Notes: generated by a model not told the origin, from the sequence alone. Counted from the stretch's first letter, positions 6,789-13,210 are shown. The stretch is DNA of 13,234 bases from UBA1740 sp045587025 (GCA_045587025.1 JAZNBK010000057.1:1-13234), one strand, 5' to 3'. Program-made: numbers and translations.

Positions 6789-7820
6789 TTATACATTTTC
6801 TGCAATCAGACGCTCAATTATCGTGTATGCGTTCGTCATGCTCGATTTTATAGTATTGTCGGCTTCATGACAAAGCGAAAGCATCTTTTCTATCGCTTTT
6901 TGGGGAGTTTTAGTTATATACTTCATATAAAGCCCAACCTTGTATTCGTGGAGCTTTAATTTTTTCGCGATATCGCTTTGAGACAATCCCGATTTCATAA
7001 ATTCCGATATAACGAAAATCTCACCGTAAAATTTAGATAAAGAGCCGAGGACGATAGTCGGCTCGGTTTTTTTACGCTTCAGGTCAAGCAGGTTGTCAAA
7101 CGCCTGCTTTTTGTTTTTGTTTAATATGGCGTTTGTCAGACCGAAGGCGTCGTTTTCTGACGAGGAAGCGCAGATATAATGCACGTCCCCTTCTGTGATA
7201 GCTTGCTTTCCGTTCGCTTTTGCATAGGCGCAAAGCTTGTCAATTTCGAGCGCCAGAGTGTTCATATCCTTTCCCACCCGTTCGAGCAGCGTGCGACAGA
7301 CGATGGGAGTAGCAGAAAGCTTTTCGTGGACTATATGCCTTTCAATCCAGGAAATGAGCTGAGCGTCGGTAGAATGTTCGAAAACAACTACGTCGGCGCA
7401 GTCGGAAACAACCTTATATTGATGCGACGGATTTTTTGGCAGATTTCCGAAAGAGAACTGCTCGGCGGTAGAGATAAATACTACGCAAGAAAAGGGAAAT
7501 TCCCGTCTGCCTTCACAAAAATCGGAAAAATTCTGAAGGTCTGCTTCCTTCATTGCGTCAAAGTTAGGCAGATGCCATTCTATAAGCTTAAATTCCGTCA
7601 TCATAGGGGGGGACGAAATTGCATCATACAGCTTTTTATAATCGACCTTCTCACCCTCGAATTTGAAATGGTTAAAGACAGAGAAAGAGTCGTCTGTAAG
7701 AATATTTTTTCTTAGTTCCCGTAGATAAAATTGCTTTAGATAGTCCTCATCGCCGCAAAAAACAAAACAACGGTCAAAAGAAGCCGTTTTTATTGCGTTT
7801 CTTAAGTCCGTTGCTGTCAT
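6789..7820 (-). CDS. holA: DNA polymerase III delta subunit (clamp-loader wrench)
   Basis: HolA opens the sliding clamp within the clamp-loader complex during replication. The 343-residue length fits the family. The N-terminal half is an inactive AAA+ fold that begins with a typical F-C-G-D-E-D-Y-L-K segment (about 21-28). The middle contains the family pattern LLERVGKDMNTLALEIDKLCAYA (about 177-199), then ITEGDV and the FGLTNAI segment of the collar region. The C-terminal helical domain (about 235-343) closes the protein. GGAGG (complement of 7828-7832) lies seven bases upstream of the ATG, inside the end of the DUF1934 gene, with only two bases between the genes. It is the last gene of the minus-strand operon. 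Sequence conservation is loose, as is normal for delta, but the order of motifs is clear. Confidence 0.9.
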   Translation of the reverse strand: MTATDLRNAIKTASFDRCFVFCGDEDYLKQFYLRELRKNILTDDSFSVFNHFKFEGEKVDYKKLYDAISSPPMMTEFKLIEWHLPNFDAMKEADLQNFSDFCEGRREFPFSCVVFISTAEQFSFGNLPKNPSHQYKVVSDCADVVVFEHSTDAQLISWIERHIVHEKLSATPIVCRTLLERVGKDMNTLALEIDKLCAYAKANGKQAITEGDVHYICASSSENDAFGLTNAILNKNKKQAFDNLLDLKRKKTEPTIVLGSLSKFYGEIFVISEFMKSGLSQSDIAKKLKLHEYKVGLYMKYITKTPQKAIEKMLSLCHEADNTIKSSMTNAYTIIERLIAENV

Positions 7821-7822
7821 AA

Positions 7823-8248
7823 TTACGCCTCCGCCAAAATTTTCATAGAAATTTTTTGTTTTTGACCTCCCAATATTAAGGAGTACACAACTGTAATATT
7901 ACCGCCATTCTCTGACATATCGTTATACAGAGAGTGCGTATATATTTCCGCATCAAAGGAATAATTTGAAAGGCGATATAAAAATGAATGGCTTTTGTCA
8001 GGTGTAAACACCATACTGCATTCGGCATCGCCCGTTTTATTTACGATAAGAGAACCTTCTCCCTCATAGAAAATCAATTCGGTAAAAATTTGATTTTCTT
8101 TTCCGCCGTCCCTGTATAAAATTCTGTGTTTGTTTTCCTTTTTTATAAGACAGCCGTTCGTGCTCAGAGAAAGCTCGTCGAAATTTTCACCACTTTCGTC
8201 GTAATATTTGCACGACACAAAAATCTTTAGGGGTATATTTGTTTGCAT
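7823..8248 (-). CDS. DUF1934 (YwiB-like) beta-barrel protein
   Basis: The 141-residue protein matches the DUF1934/YwiB pattern: an N-terminal strand set, L-S-T-N-G (about 29-33), a run of alternating strands with L-I-V-N-K-T-G-D (about 66-73) and M-V-F-T-P (about 79-83), then a late I-T-V-V-Y-S-L-I-L-G-G strand pair. Members form small calycin-like barrels of unknown role in Firmicutes. There is no signal peptide. An in-frame TAA directly precedes the ATG at 8248, so the start cannot lie further upstream. The stop of the preceding mgsA-like gene is six bases before the ATG and the ribosome site is poor, which suggests translational coupling. Its place between mgsA-like and holA genes gives no functional clue. 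Confidence 0.8.
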   Translation of the reverse strand: MQTNIPLKIFVSCKYYDESGENFDELSLSTNGCLIKKENKHRILYRDGGKENQIFTELIFYEGEGSLIVNKTGDAECSMVFTPDKSHSFLYRLSNYSFDAEIYTHSLYNDMSENGGNITVVYSLILGGQKQKISMKILAEA

Positions 8249-8254
8249 TTAAAG

Positions 8255-8686
8255 TCAATTGCCCTTACGCGCCTGATTATATGCAGACCGGGGATTAATA
8301 AACTGACGCCAGTCAAGCTCGCCCTTGCTAAGAGAAAGCACAAGCGCTTCTGCGGTAGCTAAATTTGTAGCGAGGGGGACGTTATGAACGTCGCAAAGGC
8401 GTAAAAGATTTTGCTCTGCCTCGTCAAAGCCGAATTTCGGCTCGGAATCACGAAAATAGAATAGCAAATCGACCTCGTCGTAAGCAATGCGGGAAGCGAT
8501 CTGCTCTCCTCCGCCTTCGCTGCCGGGCATAAGCAGCTCAATGTCCAGATTAGATGCTTCGGAAATATATTTTCCCGTGACCTGTGTAGCGCAAATATTG
8601 TGTAAGGATAAAATTCCTGCGTATGCAATGCAAAACTGCGCCATAAGCTCTTTTTTTGAATCGTCTGCAATAATTGCTATGTCCAT
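8255..8686 (-). CDS. Methylglyoxal-synthase-like protein lacking catalytic residues
   Basis: The 143-residue protein aligns without gaps to MgsA over most of its length: IAIIADDSKK at the start, a Bacillus-like F-C-I-A-Y-A-G-I-L segment, ATQVTG (33-38), GSEGGGEQ (55-62), D80, and LLRLCDVHNVPLATN (94-108). True MgsA turns dihydroxyacetone phosphate into methylglyoxal. Here, in E. coli numbering, catalytic D71 is G60, H98 is F87, D101 is A90, H19 is D8, T47 is V36 and S65 is P54. D91, R107, K23 and T48 are kept. The fold is therefore conserved but the catalytic set is not, so I infer a binding or regulatory role, not a synthase. The start ATG has AAAGGAG seven bases upstream (8694-8700). It follows the MinD-like gene and probably is co-transcribed and coupled to DUF1934. 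Family membership is well supported; the function is open. Confidence 0.85.
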   Translation of the reverse strand: MDIAIIADDSKKELMAQFCIAYAGILSLHNICATQVTGKYISEASNLDIELLMPGSEGGGEQIASRIAYDEVDLLFYFRDSEPKFGFDEAEQNLLRLCDVHNVPLATNLATAEALVLSLSKGELDWRQFINPRSAYNQARKGN

Positions 8687-8747
8687 AATGTGTCTCCTTT
8701 TTCAGATGTAAATTTGAAAAGAATAAATCAAAGTGTTGTTTATATGT

Positions 8748-9554
8748 TTATTTTCGTGGTGAAATCAGCTTTTTCTTTTTTATGTGGTGAAAGCCCGAAA
8801 AGAGAGGAACGTGCTTGCCTGAGAGACGCGCGGCAATATTATCAAAGGCAATGGTAGAATTACTGCTCTTTTTGTTTTCAAAAACCAAAAGACCTTTTTC
8901 CTGCGCATCAGATAATTCCTCGTCACGAGGTACGATTCCCATAATAGGAATACGGGTGCGGTCTATTATTTCGAGCGCAGTCGCTCTCGTCCCTCGGCGA
9001 ACGTCGGTCTCAAAATTGTTTATAACCAACCATAAGTCCTTTCTTTCCTCTCGGGAAAGAATATACCCCGTCGCCTCTGCAGCTCTTATGCTGACCTCGG
9101 TCTGATTTGTTACGATTATAGCGGAGCTGCAAAGAGGATATGCAAGCTTTGCGCTGTCGTCGGCGCTTCCCGAGGTATCTATAATTACTAAATCCAATGA
9201 AAACTTTTCTTCCGCTTCGCAAATTGCGGCGTTTAGCTTTTGGATGGTTGGTTTACTCTCGTCACCTAAAGCGTCAGGATTGAATATTCCGGGTAAAAAA
9301 TAAAGATTCTCCGTTTTTTGAGAGGTCAGGACGGTATCTTCTATACTTGCTCTTCCGCTTATAAGGTCGCTAAGGTCATAAATTACGCTGTCCTCGCAAC
9401 CGAGAAAAAGGTCGAGCGAACGGTTAGATAAATCAAGGTCTACAAGCATAGTGCGAAGCCCCGAACGCGCGAAGGCGAACGCAAGATTAGCGCTGACTGT
9501 AGATTTTCCGACACCGCCCTTGCGCGATGTCACCATCATTCTTTTATATTTCAT
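8748..9554 (-). CDS. MinD-like deviant Walker A ATPase
   Basis: The 268-residue protein is a MinD/ParA ATPase. It shows the deviant Walker A K12-G-G-V-G-K17-S-T (12-19), a MinD-like switch I segment V-D-L-D-L-S-N-R-S-L-D (38-48), then V-I-Y-D-L-S-D-L-I-S-G (57-67), L-Y-F-L-P-G (84-89), Walker B I-I-D126-T, and I-M-G-I-V-P-R-D-E-E-L (204-214). Such proteins dimerise with ATP on membranes or DNA to place other factors. The usual D-S-P-A-G switch II reads D-T-S-G-S (126-130). The C-terminus (about 245-268) is lysine-rich and lacks an obvious amphipathic membrane-targeting helix. MinC and MinE are not seen nearby. The ATG at 9554 is chosen because GGAG (9561-9564) lies six bases upstream. A TTG at 9596 has no ribosome site. 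It is first in the operon, under a consensus promoter. Confidence 0.85.
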   Translation of the reverse strand: MKYKRMMVTSRKGGVGKSTVSANLAFAFARSGLRTMLVDLDLSNRSLDLFLGCEDSVIYDLSDLISGRASIEDTVLTSQKTENLYFLPGIFNPDALGDESKPTIQKLNAAICEAEEKFSLDLVIIDTSGSADDSAKLAYPLCSSAIIVTNQTEVSIRAAEATGYILSREERKDLWLVINNFETDVRRGTRATALEIIDRTRIPIMGIVPRDEELSDAQEKGLLVFENKKSSNSTIAFDNIAARLSGKHVPLFSGFHHIKKKKLISPRK

Positions 9555-9560
9555 TACCTT

Positions 9561-9564
9561 CTCC
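9561..9564 (-). promoter_or_regulatory. Ribosome binding site fixing the MinD-like ATG at 9554
   Basis: On the minus strand GGAG followed by AAGGTA precedes the ATG with six bases between. The alternative in-frame TTG at 9596 is preceded by CACTAAAGT, with no Shine-Dalgarno match. The ATG also places the Walker A lysine at residue 12, as in typical MinD proteins. Confidence 0.8.
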
Positions 9565-9622
9565 AAAAACTTAAAAACGAACGGCGCAGGATGCAAACTT
9601 TAGTGACGTCTATATTTATTAC

Positions 9623-9651
9623 ATTATACTATATTTGGACAGGTTTGTCAA
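9623..9651 (-). promoter_or_regulatory. Strong sigma-A promoter of the minD-like/mgsA-like operon
   Basis: On the minus strand TTGACA (plus 9646-9651) and TATAAT (9623-9628) are perfect consensus with a 17-base spacer. Transcription should begin near 9616, leaving a leader of about 60 bases to the ATG at 9554. The leader contains a GACGTC palindrome (9605-9610). Confidence 0.92.
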
Positions 9652-9660
9652 TCTCAGAAG

Positions 9661-9703
9661 AAATAAATTTATTTTTAATATTGATATTTTTGTGATTAAA
9701 AAT
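9661..9703. promoter_or_regulatory. AT-rich palindromes between divergent promoters, candidate LysR operator
   Basis: AAATAAATTTATTT (9661-9674) is a perfect 14-base palindrome. ATTTTTAAT (9671-9679) pairs with ATTAAAAAT (9695-9703) as a second inverted repeat. Both lie between the minD-like -35 box and the lysR promoter, where an autoregulating LysR protein would bind. The AT-rich setting makes chance palindromes likely, so the operator call is inference only. Confidence 0.3.
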
Positions 9704-9733
9704 AAAACAAATATATGAAAAAGGAAAAATCTA

Positions 9734-9762
9734 TTGTAATATTCAGAAAAATGTTGTATAAT
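9734..9762 (+). promoter_or_regulatory. Promoter of the LysR-type regulator gene
   Basis: TTGTAA (9734-9739) and a perfect TATAAT (9757-9762) are separated by 17 bases. A start near 9769 gives a leader of about 45 bases before the ATG at 9814. It excludes the in-frame ATG at 9715 as the start in this transcript. Confidence 0.75.
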
Positions 9763-9797
9763 AACTTGGATATTAAGATTTTATCGAATTTTCGCAG

Positions 9798-9805
9798 AAA
9801 AGGAG
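9798..9805 (+). promoter_or_regulatory. Ribosome binding site fixing the LysR start at 9814
   Basis: AAAAGGAG ends eight bases before the ATG at 9814. This start gives the normal LysR N-terminus, with the DNA-binding helices beginning about residue 19. The 33 upstream in-frame residues overlap the promoter and are not expected to be translated. Confidence 0.85.
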
Positions 9806-9813
9806 AGAGCTTT

Positions 9814-10719
9814 ATGATAGGAAACATAAGCCGATACATAACGTTTCGGGTAGCGGCGGAATGTAAAAGCGTTTCGGAAGCCGCCAAAAAGCTGTACGTT
9901 TCACAGCCGACTGTCAGCGCAGAGCTTTCTGCTTTGGAAAAAGAATTGAAGGCACGGTTGTTCTTTCGCTCTAACAGAGGTATCACCCTGACAGAAGAAG
10001 GCAAGGTGCTTTACGAATATATAAAAAACGCCTTTTCCTTTATAGAACGGGGTGAGGAAAAATTAAGAGAGATAAGCGGACTGAAAAGCGGGACGCTGCG
10101 CATAGGCGCGTCTGATATGACGCTTAAGTTTTTCCTTTTGGATTATATTACGGAATTTCGTGAGATGCACCCTGATGTTCATCTTACCGTAACTAATAAT
10201 CCTACGCCAAAGACGTTTGAGGCGTTAAGAAACGGAGCTATAGATTTCGGAGTGGTAAGCGAACCGCTTCCGTTTGTCAGCCAGGATGAGTTTACTCTTA
10301 TTCCCGTAAGAGAAATTCAGGATGTCTTCATAGTAAAAAAAGATAACCCGTTAGCAAAGGAGAAGAAAATTACGAAAAAACGCCTGTCGGAATTTCCTCT
10401 TATTATGCTTGAACGGCATACTTCAACCCGAAGTTATGTTTCATCGTATCTCGGAAACGATTTTCCGCCTCCCGTCATAGAGCTTGCTACAAGCGACCTG
10501 CTTTTAGAATTTGCTTGTCGGGGAATCGGCGTTTCTTCGATAGTAGAGGACTTTGCTTTGCACGCCTTAGACAGCGGAGAGGTCGCGAAGCTCGATTTGT
10601 GCGAGCCGATTCCGAAAAGGAGATTTTTCTTGGCGTTTTTGCGACGCATTCCGTTGTCGGTTGCTGCCGAGCGTATGATTTCTCTGATTGAGGGAAAATA
10701 CAAAGAAGAAAGCAAATAA
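9814..10719 (+). CDS. LysR-type transcriptional regulator
   Basis: The 301-residue protein is a typical LysR-type regulator, which binds DNA as a tetramer and responds to a small ligand. The winged helix-turn-helix spans about 1-60 (S-V-S-E-A-A-K-K-L-Y-V-S-Q-P-T-V-S, then L-E-K-E-L and L-F-F-R-S-N-R-G-I-T-L-T-E-E-G). A linker helix leads to the periplasmic-binding-protein-like effector domain (about 88-295), which begins G-T-L-R-I-G-A-S and contains G-A-I-D-F-G-V-V-S and G-I-G-V-S-S-I. No specific subfamily can be named. The gene is divergent from the minD-like operon with overlapping control regions, the classic arrangement for a LysR target. The downstream pfkA gene, on the same strand after 71 bases, is the other possible target. 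The start is set by the ribosome site at 9798-9805. Confidence 0.95.
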   Translation: MIGNISRYITFRVAAECKSVSEAAKKLYVSQPTVSAELSALEKELKARLFFRSNRGITLTEEGKVLYEYIKNAFSFIERGEEKLREISGLKSGTLRIGASDMTLKFFLLDYITEFREMHPDVHLTVTNNPTPKTFEALRNGAIDFGVVSEPLPFVSQDEFTLIPVREIQDVFIVKKDNPLAKEKKITKKRLSEFPLIMLERHTSTRSYVSSYLGNDFPPPVIELATSDLLLEFACRGIGVSSIVEDFALHALDSGEVAKLDLCEPIPKRRFFLAFLRRIPLSVAAERMISLIEGKYKEESK

Positions 10720-10740
10720 ACACATAATAAAGCAAATAAA
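10709..10740 (+). repeat. Two 12-base direct repeats 20 bp apart before pfkA
   Basis: AAAGCAAATAAA occurs at 10709-10720 and again at 10729-10740, a spacing of exactly two helical turns. The first copy contains the lysR stop codon. They lie just upstream of the likely pfkA promoter, so they could be a paired protein site or a small slippage duplication. Confidence 0.6.
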
Positions 10741-10752
10741 AATTATAAACAA

Positions 10753-10758
10753 TATAAT
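10753..10758 (+). promoter_or_regulatory. Possible -10 box of pfkA
   Basis: TATAAT (10753-10758) lies 33 bases before the pfkA ATG, but the position 17 bases upstream reads AAGCAA, a poor -35. A second candidate, TGATATATT (10763-10771), would start transcription inside the ribosome site and is less likely. An activator may substitute for the weak -35. Confidence 0.4.
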
Positions 10759-10790
10759 AGAGTGATATATTATCAACAGGGAGGAAAAAA

Positions 10791-11855
10791 ATGAAAAAAT
10801 TCAGAAGAATCGGAGTATTAACATCCGGCGGTGACGCTCCGGGAATGAACGCAGCTATTCGTGCCGTAACGAGAGAGGCGCTTTATCGCGGCGTTGAGGT
10901 CGTTGGAATATACCGCGGTTACAGCGGACTTATAAACGGAGATATAAAGCCGTTCTCTATACGGGACGTTTCAAACATTATAAACCACGGCGGAACTATG
11001 CTTTACTCAGACCGTTGCCCCGAGTTTATGACCGAGGAGGGAATGAGAAAGGCAATAGAAACCTGCAAAAAGTTCAATATTGACGGCATCGTCGCTATCG
11101 GCGGAGACGGAACCTTCAGAGGCGCAAGAGATCTTACCTTGCGCGGTATCCCCTGCGTAGGAATTCCCGCAACTATTGATAACGATATTTCATCTACAGA
11201 TTACACTGTCGGCTTTGATACTGCGACGAATACCGTCGTTGAGCTGATAGACCGCTTGCGCGATACCTGTGAATCTCACGCAAGATGTAACGTTGTTGAG
11301 GTAATGGGCAGAGGCGCGGGCGATATAGCCATCCATAGCGCGTTGGCCACCGGCTCTACTGCGGTCGTCGTTGCGGAAATTCCTTCCGATGCGAATAAAA
11401 TTATTGAAAAAATAAAGCATTCAAGATCGCTTGGCAAGAGAAACTTTATCGTTGTCGTTTCCGAGAGTATGGGCGAGAGCTTTTCCCCCGCCCTTGCAGA
11501 AAAAATCGAAGCAGATACGGGAGTTGAGACAAGGTTCGCCCGTTTTGCTCACGTTGTAAGGGGCGGAGTTCCCACCCTGCGCGACAGATTTCTTGCGTCC
11601 CGCATGGGCGAGAGGGCGGTAGTAGAGCTTTTCAATGATAACAGTAATATCGTTATTTGCGAGAGAAACGGAGATATTGTAGTAAGCAATATCGATTACG
11701 CTCTCACACTCGACCATATGTATAAAAACAAGCTGAAGGACGGCGAGTTAGACAGCTTTACAGAAGCAGAAATAGCTCAAATGAAAGCGGAGTGCGAGGA
11801 AAAGCAGAAATTAATCAAGTCGCTTTATACTACCATAGAGCATTTTGGACTTTAA
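10791..11855 (+). CDS. pfkA: ATP-dependent 6-phosphofructokinase
   Basis: PfkA phosphorylates fructose 6-phosphate to the 1,6-bisphosphate, the committed step of glycolysis, in the cytoplasm. The 354 residues show the nucleotide site L-T-S-G-G-D-A-P-G-M-N-A-A-I-R (10-24), G-G-D106-G107-T, the catalytic segment P-A127-T-I-D130-N-D, and V-E-V-M-G-R-G-A-G-D. G107 matches E. coli G104, and residue 127 is not Lys. Both exclude the usual pyrophosphate-dependent type, which has Asp and Lys there. The normal Gly at E. coli position 124 is Ala here, a conservative change. The protein is about 34 residues longer than E. coli PfkA, mainly in a charged C-terminal helix. AGGGAGG (10778-10784) is six bases before the ATG. 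It follows a LysR gene and precedes kdgK, but a terminator after it suggests its own transcript. Confidence 0.96.
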   Translation: MKKFRRIGVLTSGGDAPGMNAAIRAVTREALYRGVEVVGIYRGYSGLINGDIKPFSIRDVSNIINHGGTMLYSDRCPEFMTEEGMRKAIETCKKFNIDGIVAIGGDGTFRGARDLTLRGIPCVGIPATIDNDISSTDYTVGFDTATNTVVELIDRLRDTCESHARCNVVEVMGRGAGDIAIHSALATGSTAVVVAEIPSDANKIIEKIKHSRSLGKRNFIVVVSESMGESFSPALAEKIEADTGVETRFARFAHVVRGGVPTLRDRFLASRMGERAVVELFNDNSNIVICERNGDIVVSNIDYALTLDHMYKNKLKDGELDSFTEAEIAQMKAECEEKQKLIKSLYTTIEHFGL

Positions 11856-11870
11856 TTCACATTTTAATAG

Positions 11871-11917
11871 AGAAAAAGGCGATATACGATTGTAAGTAAT
11901 ATTCGCCCTTTTCTTTT
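11871..11917 (+). terminator. Rho-independent terminator after pfkA
   Basis: AGAAAAAGGCGA (11871-11882) pairs with TCGCCCTTTTCT (11903-11914) in a 12 bp stem with one A-C mismatch, followed by TTT. It lies 15 bases after the pfkA stop and separates pfkA from kdgK. Confidence 0.75.
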
Positions 11918-11961
11918 GCAATTCGGAGAGAACTACTTCTTATATTGATAGATAAAGTCGG

Positions 11962-11995
11962 TTTTTTCCCCAATTATCCGAAAATAAGGAAAAAA
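11962..11995. repeat. Inverted repeat upstream of the kdgK promoter
   Basis: TTTTTTCC (11962-11969) and GGAAAAAA (11988-11995) are perfectly complementary with 18 bases between. They end about 15 bases before the kdgK -35 box, a position suitable for a regulator. The low complexity makes chance possible. Nothing else is recognised between the pfkA terminator and this promoter. Confidence 0.35.
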
Positions 11996-12009
11996 ATATC
12001 AAAAACATA

Positions 12010-12038
12010 GTGACAAAACTAAAAAAAGGTGTTATAAT
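12010..12038 (+). promoter_or_regulatory. Promoter of kdgK
   Basis: GTGACA (12010-12015) and TATAAT (12033-12038) are separated by 17 bases. TG one base upstream of the -10 gives an extended -10. Transcription should begin near 12045, about 30 bases before the ATG at 12076. AAGGA (12063-12067) is the ribosome site. Confidence 0.88.
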
Positions 12039-12075
12039 ATTTGTGTAAAAAATTATTTTTGAAAGGATTTTTATT

Positions 12076-13098
12076 ATGTCAAGAGTTATTACTTTTGGTG
12101 AACTTATGCTTCGTCTTGCTCCTGAGGGATATTACAGATTTCTTCAGGCAGATAAGTTTGGCGCGACCTTCGGCGGAGGAGAGGCGAACGTTGCCGTTTC
12201 TCTTGCAAATTACGGTGTAGATGCGGCATTCGTATCTAAGCTTCCTAAGCACGAGATAGGTCAGATGGCTGTAAATTCTCTCCGTAAATTCGGAGTTGAT
12301 ACCTCTATGATAGTTCGCGGTGGCGAAAGAGTAGGTATCTATTATCTTGAAAAGGGCGCAAGCCAACGTCCTTCAAAGGTTATCTACGACCGCGCGTATT
12401 CCGCAATTGCTTTGGCTAAACCCGAGGACTTTGATTGGAAGAAGATTTTTGACGGCGCTGACTGGTTCCACTTCACAGGAATTACTCCCGCGCTCAACCC
12501 CGACGTAGCTGAAATCTGCTTGCAGGCATGTAAGGCGGCAAAGGAAGCAGGCGTGAAGGTAAGCTGTGACCTCAACTTCCGTAAAAAGCTTTGGTCAAGA
12601 GAGCAGGCGAGAGAAACTATGACGAAGCTTATGCCCTACGTAAACGTTTGTATTTCAAACGAAGAGGACGCATACGACGTGTTCGGCATTTCTGCTGAGA
12701 ACACCGATATCGAATCCGGAAAGGTAAATCACGAGGGCTACAAGAGCGTTGCAAGACAGCTTATGGATACCTTTGGATTTGAGAAGGTTGCTATCACGCT
12801 TCGCAGCTCGATTAGCGCAAATGATAACGACTGGGCGGCTCTCCTTTACGACGGTAAGGATTACTGCTTCTCAAAGACCTACCATATGCACATCGTTGAC
12901 CGTGTAGGCGGTGGCGATAGCTTCGGCGGCGGTCTTATATATTCCTTGCTCATGGGATACTCTACACAGGACGCTATTGAGTTTGCCGTTGCGGCAAGCT
13001 GCTTGAAGCACTCTATCGAGGGCGACTACAACTGCGTGACGGTAGACGAGGTTAAGTCCCTGGCAGGCGGTTCTGGCTCAGGCCGTGTTCAGAGATAA
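12076..13098 (+). CDS. kdgK: 2-keto-3-deoxygluconate kinase (PfkB/ribokinase family)
   Basis: This ribokinase-family sugar kinase phosphorylates 2-keto-3-deoxygluconate to KDPG, which KDPG aldolase splits, in hexuronate or Entner-Doudoroff catabolism. The 340 residues show the substrate-side motif G-G-G-E-A-N-V-A-V-S-L-A-N-Y-G (33-47), a lid and dimer region, C-D-L-N-F-R-K-K-L-W (about 173-182), N-E-E-D-A near the middle and the PfkB signature D-R-V-G-G-G-D281-S-F with the catalytic base D281. The specific assignment rests on close resemblance to the common gut-Firmicute KdgK type, with its E-G-Y-Y-R-F-L-Q-A-D start and G-S-G-R-V-Q-R end, remembered and not searched. Other PfkB substrates cannot be excluded. 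It has its own promoter. The aldolase partner eda and any uronate genes are not in the window and may lie further downstream. Confidence 0.87.
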   Translation: MSRVITFGELMLRLAPEGYYRFLQADKFGATFGGGEANVAVSLANYGVDAAFVSKLPKHEIGQMAVNSLRKFGVDTSMIVRGGERVGIYYLEKGASQRPSKVIYDRAYSAIALAKPEDFDWKKIFDGADWFHFTGITPALNPDVAEICLQACKAAKEAGVKVSCDLNFRKKLWSREQARETMTKLMPYVNVCISNEEDAYDVFGISAENTDIESGKVNHEGYKSVARQLMDTFGFEKVAITLRSSISANDNDWAALLYDGKDYCFSKTYHMHIVDRVGGGDSFGGGLIYSLLMGYSTQDAIEFAVAASCLKHSIEGDYNCVTVDEVKSLAGGSGSGRVQR

Positions 13099-13125
13099 GG
13101 CGCATTTCAGTTTTACATATAGAAG

Positions 13126-13148
13126 GGGCTGTCTCATTAAGATAGCCC
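13126..13148 (+). repeat. Hairpin after kdgK, resembling an insertion-sequence end
   Basis: GGGCTGTCT (13126-13134) pairs with AGATAGCCC (13140-13148) in 9 bp with one G-T pair and a five-base loop. It is followed by an A-rich run, not T, so it is not a standard plus-strand terminator. The GGGGCTGTCTCA form recalls terminal repeats of some clostridial insertion sequences, from memory only. No transposase is visible. Confidence 0.45.
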
Positions 13149-13159
13149 AAAAAAGAAAA

Positions 13160-13210
13160 AGGCGGCAGCTTTTTACCGTAAAAGGTATTGAGCTGCCGCT
13201 TGCTTTATTG
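13160..13210 (+). terminator. Likely terminator of kdgK with nested hairpin
   Basis: GCGGCAGCT (13162-13170) pairs perfectly with AGCTGCCGC (13191-13199), extended outward by a G-T and an A-T pair. Inside it TACC and GGTA form a smaller stem across a symmetric TTT/TTG internal loop. A T-rich stretch (13200-13209) follows but is interrupted by G and C, so termination may be partial. Confidence 0.6.

Noticed and set aside
7179..7715. A 178-residue plus-strand open frame opposite holA
   Set aside because: It lies wholly within the antisense of a well-supported gene, has no family features and is explained as a shadow frame.
9555..9596. TTG start at 9596 for the MinD-like protein
   Set aside because: There is no Shine-Dalgarno match upstream, while the ATG at 9554 has GGAG at six bases and gives the usual MinD N-terminus.
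9715..9813. ATG start at 9715 for the LysR regulator
   Set aside because: The extra 33 residues overlap the promoter at 9734-9762 and are not LysR-like. The ATG at 9814 has AAAAGGAG and gives a standard length.
12079..12366. Minus-strand frame antisense to kdgK
   Set aside because: It is a shadow of a strongly conserved kinase gene, with no recognisable domain.
13126..13148. Simple rho-independent terminator call for the first hairpin after kdgK
   Set aside because: The stem is followed by an A-rich run, not T residues, on the plus strand, so termination is better assigned to the second hairpin at 13160-13210.
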